Below are positions 42,101-64,000 of a stretch of 64,000 bases of DNA, piece after piece (the first letter of the stretch is position 1; every line of letters begins with the position of its first letter). The notes below the pieces were generated by a model that was given only the letters and a program-made list of their open reading frames with translations, did not search any database and was not told where the DNA came from. This stretch comes from Doris montereyensis (Eukaryota; Mollusca; Gastropoda; Nudibranchia; Dorididae). The DNA is taken from the NCBI GenBank assembly GCA_037039925.1, contig JAXRKP010000538.1, positions 147,501 to 211,500 of the forward strand, written 5' to 3'. A program made the translations under genes and the position numbers.

Positions 42101-43699
42101 TTTCACAATTGAGCCATAACAATTATTTTAAAGATGTGGAATCTGCTTTGAGTTTGACCTGAAATACGTCTACCTGTAAATCGAACCACTTAACAAATCA
42201 CTTACTATTCATGTGTTGTTTAGACCAAAATTTACTTTTGGTCTCATTACATCTGCTTAGTAATAATAATATAGTAAAGATGAGAGTGGGAAAGAGTATA
42301 ACGGCTGTCTATTCTTGTGCAGAACCTTACTCAAACATTAAACTAGTACATGCCAGTGCAACCCCACATGCTTTTTCAAGAACATGTCAATCATCCTTTA
42401 TCGCTTCCTGCATGACCCGATTGCCTGCAATCATAACGCGTCACTCCCTTACAAACAGAAATCATCCTGTACAAGAATATGACCTTCATTAAGCTTTTCC
42501 TCATCTCCCGAGCAACAATAAAATGATCCGAGAGATGCACCTCTGTTCAAAAATCAAGCTACGCTCTCTCCTATTACTATTATTGCTAAAATTAAACTGT
42601 AACTAAACCACTATCCGCCCCATGACATCTTTCAGTTGAATCTATTTCACAATCTCTCGCAACTTTGGGTCACCAGGCACGGCATGGCCAAACAAATTTA
42701 GGTCAATCTACAACATGAAATCAAGTTTCACGTGGTGGAAATACATTTCTTCCACCCACCCTCCCGCTACTGACACTGACACCCAATTCATTTTCACTGC
42801 GACCATTGTCTATTCAAAGGAAAGAAAGAAATGTTAGCATCAGTTACAATAAAGAAAAGAAATAAGAACAATTTGGTCAAGGTGAGCACCTCCTTGTTAA
42901 CAACACATCTATTTTGTGCACATCCAATGGTATGACACAGTAGCCATGATGCGTGTGCCAAAACATGGATAGTAAAGGCGAATACAAGCCATGAAAGACA
43001 AAGATAAATGACTCCAGATGATAAAATTTTGCCCCGTAACATGAAACAAGCATAGGTACTGTAGGGTCAGAAAGACAAACACAAACACACATACACATAA
43101 AAACCAGTTCAAAGAGAATCACTGGAGAAAAGCGTGCATGGCTGTCATGTGATGTTGTACACCACATCATAGGCACATCAAATAGTATGAATATAACACC
43201 AGGAGACTAAGCTTCTTTCACAAACTAAACCCTGTTTCAGCCAACAAGAGCAGTGTGGAAAGCCACACACGAAAGTTACATACCAACAGAAGAGAGAAAA
43301 AAACCCAATGTTCCTGCATGCTCTCAAATTATACACCACATAAGGGCTTTGAAATTCTACCCCACAAGTGGCAAAAGTGCACACATATTGATGTCATAAC
43401 TTTGAAAGCGAGAGAGAGAAAATTGAAGTGTTGAGGGCCTTTATAATTATCATACTCTAGTAGAATGAGATTGTTTCTACCAGTCTGTCTTCAGAATACT
43501 GTAGACTACAACAGTCTCCTTAACCTCTCACTTTCATTGACGTGTGACAGGCCCTCAAATTCAAATGAGCACGTAAAAACGCGCATGGTTTGTTTCATTT
43601 TAAAAATCAATCTGCCCACCATAATGTTTGAACTAAGAGGAAATAACAAGGTAAAAGACAGCTGTAATAGATTGAAAAAGAAATTTTTCTGCATTGCAA

Positions 43700-43810
43700 T
43701 TTACCTTATTCACCATATGCAATGGTCTCAGGGTGAATCACAAAGAAATCATAAGATGAAATACATGTGAAAGAGTGAAAGGAAAGAAGACTGGCCAACC
43801 ACCCACAGGT
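43700..43810 (+). repeat. Dispersed short repeat, copy 4
   Basis: Contains CACCATATGCAATGGTCTCA, GGGTGAATCACAAAG, ATAAGATGAAAT and GTGAAAGGAAAGAAG in the family order. It lies antisense within the predicted Rab11 3'UTR. Confidence 0.75.
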
Positions 43811-44011
43811 TGGAAAGAAGACACGGCCACAGACAGGGGGCACATACACAATTTCCAATATAAATAACATGAAAAGCAGGATAAGAAAAAGACGCCCTCC
43901 TTTTCTTTTTTTAATAATTGACTGCATCTTCTTACAGTCAACAATATCAAAATTTCATGCAGAAGAATGATGTAACAAAACCTTCACCAATAACACAAAT
44001 ACACTATGATC

Positions 44012-44015
<4 letters not shown>

Positions 44016-44054
<39 letters not shown>

Positions 44055-44070
44055 TAGATAGATAGAGAGA
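44016..44070. repeat. (TA)n/(GATA)n microsatellite
   Basis: A TA run to 44052 is followed by TAGATAGATAGATAG and then GAGA repeats. Confidence 0.95.
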
Positions 44071-47051
44071 GAGATTTCAAGGGAAAAAAAAGAAGACAAA
44101 ATTTAGACGAAAGGAGAAGACTACTTTTCTACATATAACAACCATGCTAGGAGAGCCAGCATCTCATCAGGCGTAGAGAGCAATAACAGGACCAATGCAC
44201 AACAAGGCAATCAGGCCATGTCTGACTTTTCACACGGCCAAGTTCATTATCGCAATAGTATGTACACATTCAGTTCAAGCATTCATAAGGGACACATGGC
44301 AATGAAAATGCAACACACAATCTATTCACATTTTGAGGGGAAGGAAAAGCGCAATGACCATATGTATATTTTTTTATGTATATATATTTATATGTTTACT
44401 CTACTACTACATGCATCAATCATATCATTCATAATAAATATGTTCATGTCTAAATATATAAATAGGTATATTGTATGTATAAATAATAATCTCCAATGAC
44501 GCACACACATGTTCCCAAAATTATGAAACATAACAGAAAATCCTGCCCAGAAAACAAGATGCTTGCATACAAACGCGATCACCCGAAAATCACACTAAAA
44601 TCATACATTCAAACAAATTGGTAAAAAGTCTTTTGACATTAGTAGATCACATAAACAAGACAAAGCATATTCCTGACCCAAAGAAGACCTGACACAGACT
44701 CTCACAGAGACAAAAGAGTTAAAGAAGGAATGTGTGGGGGGAGGGGTGGGGGACGACAGAGACTGATGGAGAAACAACTGGTTGATTCATAGTTTTAATT
44801 AATGGCCATCATCATGAAAAGTGGTTGCAGAACTTAACAAAAGTGATGATGTTAGTTCACTTAAAGGGAATAGCAACAAATAAAAAGACACAAGTATGAC
44901 GAAAAAGGTAACCGCAAACTAACCAAGCATCTATGATCAGGAAATCATGACAGGGTAGGTCAAAAGATAAGCAGACAAGAGAAGGCTACGGTCAAAGTTG
45001 AAACAGACAGCCCCTTTTTAATTGAAATTAATCAGTGGTGGGGATCATTTCCCAAGAATCAGTCACAAAGACTGAGAGACAAAAAGACGAAATAACATAT
45101 CATTTAGATAGCTTTCCTAACACTTGGGAACCTGAAATTATCAACAATCTCAAAAACAAATGTCAAGGCGAAATTACTGAAAATAAAAGGTGAGCAAATT
45201 CCCCGTAGAAATTTCAGTTTGCTACAAAGGTAATATGCTTTATTCATTTTAATCATCAAAATGTTAGAGTCATTATAATTCATACCCCACATAATTAACA
45301 AAGAAAAAGAACGTACACAGCAATTATTCAAGGTTATGTTCCTCAAATAAAAATTGAGAAATAAATAATACATATTTGAAAACCACTAAAAATGACATCA
45401 TCAGAGAAGTTAGTGGGCTGCAAAATAATGTTAGATACAAAGACATGTGTGTAATGTTCAATGATCCCTCAACAATGTACTGCTATTACATTTAACAAAC
45501 AAAACCAAACCAATTTGTTCGTGGCATAGATAGCTAGCTGTCTTGACATGGAACATAAGACAAGAGAAACAAGACAGAAAAGAAAAAATTTAAGAAGAAA
45601 AGACATCCGTCTAGTAAAAACGTATCTTCTTTAAGGGCAGACAAAGAATATATCAGATATATATAATATAAAAAATTCCAAAAAAAATAAAAGCAGGCAC
45701 TGAATTGCAGAAAAAATAAGGGGAAAAGGAAAATAAGGAGATAAAGAAATAGCAGGAAAACCGCGAGTTCTTGGGTGAGAATAAATTCAGGCATGGACCA
45801 ATGCAGTTTGATCATTAAGAGATGCAAACAATGGTCATACAATCTTTATTCTTATATAATATATATGTGAAATTTACCGTACACAGCCTTTTTCGGTGCT
45901 AAGAATATAGCAATTGGGATGAGAGCCCTTAAAACACACTGGGAAAATGTAATAAAATATGCTATTAACAGCCAGCCATGCTTTCAAGAGAAATGGAAAC
46001 AAAAGTAGTGAGAGATGGGAACATCCCTTAAAAAAAATAATAATACAAAAATAAATTTAGATGTTTTCAAATACATGCTTTAGGAAAACAATCCAAAAAC
46101 ATTTAAAGACTATGTCTTTGCACTAGAATAGAAAAAAATAAATAAAATATCAATTGCTGCTAAAATTTCTCAGACAAAAACAGTGAATTGGAACCCGACA
46201 AAACAGACACAGACAGAGACCCTACCACTGTCCTTTTAAGGGACTGCACTGACCAGGATATATGGAATAACATAAGGAATAACAGCTTTCTTAACTCATA
46301 GACTACCCAAGGTCCGATACAAGATTATGGCGTGGGTACGCTTATATTGGCACCAATAATAATCGACTATGTGTCTATGACTGAGTGAGGATGAGTGAAA
46401 GGGTGAAATTGAGAAGCTAAAATCTTTATGGGTGAAGACTCCATTCACACAATGCACTACTTCCATCAGTAAATAGATGAAAAAAATGATTGGAAAACGA
46501 TTAGCCGGTAAATTGATCAACAACAGTACAGTCTATGCTGTTTTTGACTTGTACTTCTAGTACTAGTGGTAGTAGTTTTTTTTTTTACGTAGGTAAAGAA
46601 TACAGGTTTAGTTGAAGGCTTGCATTGCCTGCAGTAAAAAAAATCATAAAAAATCAACTGTTCAAGCTAGAGAGCTCGGAGGAAACGGAAGTATGCTCCC
46701 TTACCACTCCTTACTGCAATCACGACATTTCTATAGTTCTGACCGAAAATGCTATGATCGCACATGTGCGACAATTGCACTATGGCATAAGTTAGTCTAT
46801 GAGTTAAACAGGTAACAACAAAAAATATTTTTAAATCCAAAAAGAAACAGAGCAAGAAACAAACAAAAAACAAACCCAAAACATAAACACAGTATGACAG
46901 TCCTAGAAAACAATGGAGATAGAAGATGAAGGGAAAAGCTTTTCATTCGGGAGATAGCAAATAAAAACAGATGGAAAAAATTGTAAAAAGGAGGAAAAAG
47001 AAGAAAACAAATTGTTGATATCAAGCCTACAGAGAGAATTCCATCCAAAAA

Positions 47052-60539
<13,488 letters not shown>

Positions 60540-60755
60540 TTTGATGAGAAGTGATCGCTTCCGCTTTCCTACAGGGTGTAAACAAAGTTTCCTAGCCCCG
60601 GTTACTGGAGGACCAGGGGCTACAATAATACAACAATTTGTTCAATTATTCACAAAATTACCTATACTGCGATTTTAAGGAATTACAAACGGCAGATGGG
60701 AGCTGATTAATCCAGCTGACACAAGCCTATTCTTAAAGCAAGAAGAGATTGTAAT

Positions 60756-60825
60756 AAATATGGCGGATATATTCAACGCCCCTAGTTTCACTGCGCATGA
60801 AAATGACGTCACGAATACCGGAAAC
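60756..60825 (-). promoter_or_regulatory. Rab11 promoter elements
   Basis: Within 220-290 bp upstream of the start codon lie a YY1-like AAATATGGCGG (60756-60766), an NRF-1-like TGCGCATG (60792-60799), a perfect CRE TGACGTCA (60804-60811) and an ETS-like ACCGGAAA (60817-60824). No TATA box is evident. The cluster is typical of an animal housekeeping promoter; the transcription start is not determined. Confidence 0.6.
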
Positions 60826-61084
60826 ATGAAAAGAGTTGTCTCTCGTTATTGTTGGTGACAACCTTGTCCTGTCAGTATCTTGGGTTTATTTGCTATTCTT
60901 GTTTATGATTTGTTTTTGTTCTTTGGGATCGTTGTTTTGATGTGTTATGTTGCTTGTCATATGTCATTAGGATTGGGTTTTATAGTATATATTTCTATAG
61001 AAAGACAAGCATTTTGAAAGCTTCTTAATTGTTTTTGTTACACAAAGTTGACAGTCATCGTATGTTACCCCCCCTCCCCCTTTT

Positions 61085-63935
61085 CCACAGGAAGATAAAA
61101 GTGAGGAGGAGAATGAACAGGTATGTGAAAGACTAAACAACACATTATAAAAGACCCCAAGACATTATCTACTTATTGTTCTTCGTGATTTCAATGTCAA
61201 AGTTAGAAAAGATAATAGTCAAAGAGAACATACCATGGGGCGTGAAGATTTAGCTACAGAAATGAATGTTAATGGAGAACGTCTGATATAATTTTGGCGA
61301 AGAGAATAATCAATCATCGGAGAGAATCAGCTTTAATCATAAAGATATTCACTAATTTACATGGACTTCTCCAGCACAAAAAAACAAAAGACAAAATCAA
61401 CCACATTACTATCATTAAGAAAGGGGATACTATTAGACGTGAGAACAAAAGTGGAGCCGATGTTGCGAGCCACCGTGAGCTCCTGACTGCAAAGATCCGT
61501 CTCAAATAAAGTAAGACAAAGAAGGGTGGTATTAGGAATGGAAAATTTGACGCCGGAAAATTGTAAACGATAGTATTGCTCAACAATTCAAACATGAGTT
61601 GTCAAATCAACACCAGGCTCTGCATGACAAACGAGAACTAACTTCAACAAAATTCAGCCCAGAAATTATTAGGACCGAGCAAGGACGAACGACACGTGGA
61701 TGTAAAGTAGGCCTAATTCATGTAAAGTGGTCAACGAAAGGGAAAAGGCAAAGGGCAAAATGTTAACCACTAGATCACCAAGAATCAAAGAATAAATCCA
61801 AAATGAACAATACTAGACAAAGAAAAGTAAAATAAGTCAGTGAAATCTGACACAAAAGCTTACTATGATATGTTATCAGAAAAAGCAGAAAAAAAGCAAC
61901 CCAAAGACAAGATATTGATGAAGACACTGTACCAAACAGCAAAAGAGCTTTCCAGAGGGTACAGGATTAAGGATCTGCCCCCATCAAGGACGAATACTAC
62001 ATTCGAGTAAATCTTAACAAATGAACAGATGGAATGAGCACTTATAGTATAGCGTATTAACAGAGGAAGGCCGAGGTTCCGCGTGGACATTAAACCTGAA
62101 TAAAGTTACTTGGAGTTTAACACACTTCTCCCAACTTTGATTAATTGGTTTCTTTTTAAGGCACTAGAGAGTATTAAAACAAGAAAAATAGCAGGTGAAG
62201 ATCGGGTGACAGCGGAAATGGTTGAAATAGAAAAAGAAATGACCCCTATAAAATTTGACTCAAAATGTTTGGGAACATGGAGACAACCAAACGAGTGAAG
62301 TGTTGAACTCGTTGTCAGACTACCAAAAAAAAACCCAGAAGATAAAAGAAAGGGAGGTCTTCTCAGTGTGGTAATTGGAAGGGAATCATGCTACTCTCTA
62401 TCTATCACTAGCAAACTTTTCAGCAAAACCATATAAACCCTACAGTCGAACCAAAACTTAGAAGGCAGCAAGCAGGCTCCAGGAACGATCATTCTTACTC
62501 ATACCATATTATGTTCACGCATATACAGCTTTCTTTTAACAATACCAAGAACATTGCTGGATTAAGACTATGTTGTGGCCCAAAGGCACACTATTTTGAT
62601 TTGTAGCCTGAAAATATATATTTTGGGCTTAACGATTTGAAAAGCGTTCAATTACAAATGCGTAGATGAAGAAGTACGCCATTTAGGCCTAGCCTATATT
62701 TTAACAATATTTTTTTTAAAGGAAAAGCATTTTTGTCCTCCCCTGATAATTATCTTATTTATTTCCATAGTTTTTTGTGGCCTTGATTTTTGGCTGGCCC
62801 TAGGGCTCGTGCCCTACTTGTCTAATGGTTAATCCGGCACTGGCAAAGAATGGAATGCTCCTTGTACTAAAATTGCATCGGTTTTGAAAAGGCTTTCGAT
62901 AGTGTACACATACCTGCGCTATACTTATAGAACATGTTACGATACTATGGCATGCCTCCAAGGTAGGTTGAATAATCAAATTGCTTTACAGGGAATTCCA
63001 TGCTAAAATAATCTATGGACATAAATAGACGGAGATTTGAAAATCAACACAAGTATGAAATAAGGCTGAATTCTATCATCTTTTCTAATCTGCATTGCCT
63101 TAGATAGGATTATGAAATAATCTGTTGTAAACAAGAAAACAGGTAAGAGTATTCACTGACATAACATATAAGAAAACTTTGATTGTGCTGATGATAGCGT
63201 ACTTTTATCACGAACATTACAGATATACAATCCAAAACACAGCATGCACTAACACTGGGGTTACAAATAAATGTTGAAAAAATAAATGAGGATAAACAAT
63301 AGATTGAAACAACCTGTAAGATTTGGCAACAAGAACATTGAGTATGTACACACTTTTACATAATCTTGGAAGAAAAAAATACTCTTGGTCAAACTGAAGA
63401 TGAGATCAAAGAAAGGCTATCAAAATCAGGAGTGCATTTAAACCACTGATAAATATTTGGAACTCAAGAAAATCTCAATAAACATAAAACTTAAATTCTA
63501 TAAATCGAATACTTTAGCTGTCCTTCTCTATGATGCTGAATCATGGAAAACAAGAAATAACATCTGCAGAAGGCTGAATACCTTCTAAAACAAGCGTTTG
63601 AGAAATATCCTCAGGATATTTTTTGCCCAACACTATACATGTACCAAGCAACGACCTTTAAGAAGGAACATCACTGAAGCCAACATCTCAGATTATAAGA
63701 AAGAGAAAATGGAAGTAGACTGTTCACATCCTTAGGATGAATGTTGATGCCACCCCGCAGGAAACAATGAAGAGAGGTTGTCCGTTAGAAATCTGGAGGA
63801 GGAGCCTCGAAAAAAAAATGAAGATCAAGGGATGGACATGGGAGCAGATTACAAAATTGGCATCTGATCAAGATTAATGGCGATCCGCTGTGTCGGCCTT
63901 ATGTGCTGCCCAAGCACCAAGAGGATAAAGTAAGT
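61085..63935 (+). mobile_element. Decayed LINE of a second APE-type family (family E)
   Basis: The endonuclease half shows DFNVKVRKDNSQREHTMGRE (about 61190), KDKINHITIIKKGDTIR and GADVASHRELLTAKIRLK (61294-61509). The RT shows RKIAGEDRVTAEMVE (62160-62230), LVVRLPKKNPEDKRKGG (about 62310) and GFEKAFDSVHIPALY (about 62880). The tail reads the remnants NSRKS, QNWHLIKINGD and LPKHQED, matching the TWxQITxLAxDRxxWRxxVxALCxxxAPRG ending. It ends in (TAAG)n at about 63925. It lacks the 5' end and has many frameshifts. Clade not assigned. Confidence 0.85.
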
Positions 63936-64000
63936 AAGTAATGTTTAAAAATATAGGGTCTATTAGTGGTTCTTAACTGTGTCCAATCGAACCCCAGGGG

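Larger units (their letters stand above)
39116..47051 (-). other. Probable 8-kb Rab11 3'UTR
   Basis: About 7.9 kb below the Rab11 stop codon has no LINE or DNA transposon, in contrast to the rest of the window, and no supported ORF. The transcript strand is T-rich. It includes a (TA)n tract at 44016-44052, triplet TAG/TAC runs near 41128 and 46552, and one copy of the dispersed short repeat at 43700. The sequence is consistent with a single long 3'UTR ending at the AATAAA near 39110. A shorter UTR with unannotated sequence beyond it cannot be excluded. Confidence 0.5.

Noticed and set aside
42211..42492. 93-codon plus-strand ORF in the Rab11 3' region
   Set aside because: No family match and no splice or promoter context; ORFs of this size are expected by chance.

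Overview
This is a nuclear genomic window from an animal, most likely a mollusc and plausibly a gastropod. Genes are split by GT-AG introns, repeats dominate, and an AGATCTAG-type low-complexity motif is scattered throughout; the two host genes are ordinary metazoan housekeeping genes. The phylum is an inference: no sequence search was possible.

Layout. 1-6155 is a 46-bp satellite (about 130 units). 6156-7645 is a 37-bp satellite (about 40 units) whose monomer is a slice of a LINE reverse-transcriptase gene that also occurs in this window. 7.7-19.7 kb is a graveyard of nested retroelements and DNA transposons: LINE fragments from several families, a Ty3/Gypsy pol remnant, a P-element-like scrap, a tRNA-derived SINE, (TA)n tracts, a 35-bp minisatellite and overlapping perfect inverted repeats.

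19.78-34.30 kb (+) is the four-exon gene for ribosomal protein eS27 (RPS27), with a TOP-like start, a two-codon first coding exon and an AATAAA signal. Intron 1 holds a foldback repeat into which a piggyBac copy inserted at TTAA (14-bp perfect TIRs and TTAA duplication visible), plus another tRNA-derived SINE. Intron 2 holds a spliced Mutator/Kolobok-like transposase gene. 34.3-39.1 kb is intergenic sequence with LINE, piggyBac-like and MITE-like scraps.

39.1-60.8 kb (-) is a six-exon Rab11 gene of 215 codons. An almost transposon-free stretch of about 8 kb below its stop, ending at an AATAAA followed by a GT-rich tract, looks like one very long 3'UTR. Its introns hold an antisense LINE copy, an L2-like LINE fragment, an acidic ORF and a 512-bp MITE. 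The upstream end has NRF-1-like, CRE and ETS-like sites. RPS27 and Rab11 are convergent. 61.1-63.9 kb (+) is a decayed LINE of another family.

Both host genes carry small coding indels (one missing A in RPS27 exon 2; +2 and +1 in Rab11 exon 4) although every splice site and all other codons are intact. Residual sequencing error is more likely than gene death. I saw no CRISPR, operon or prokaryotic system. The most novel observations are the LINE-derived satellite, a six-copy dispersed short repeat family, the MITE with internally palindromic termini, and the unusually long Rab11 3'UTR.
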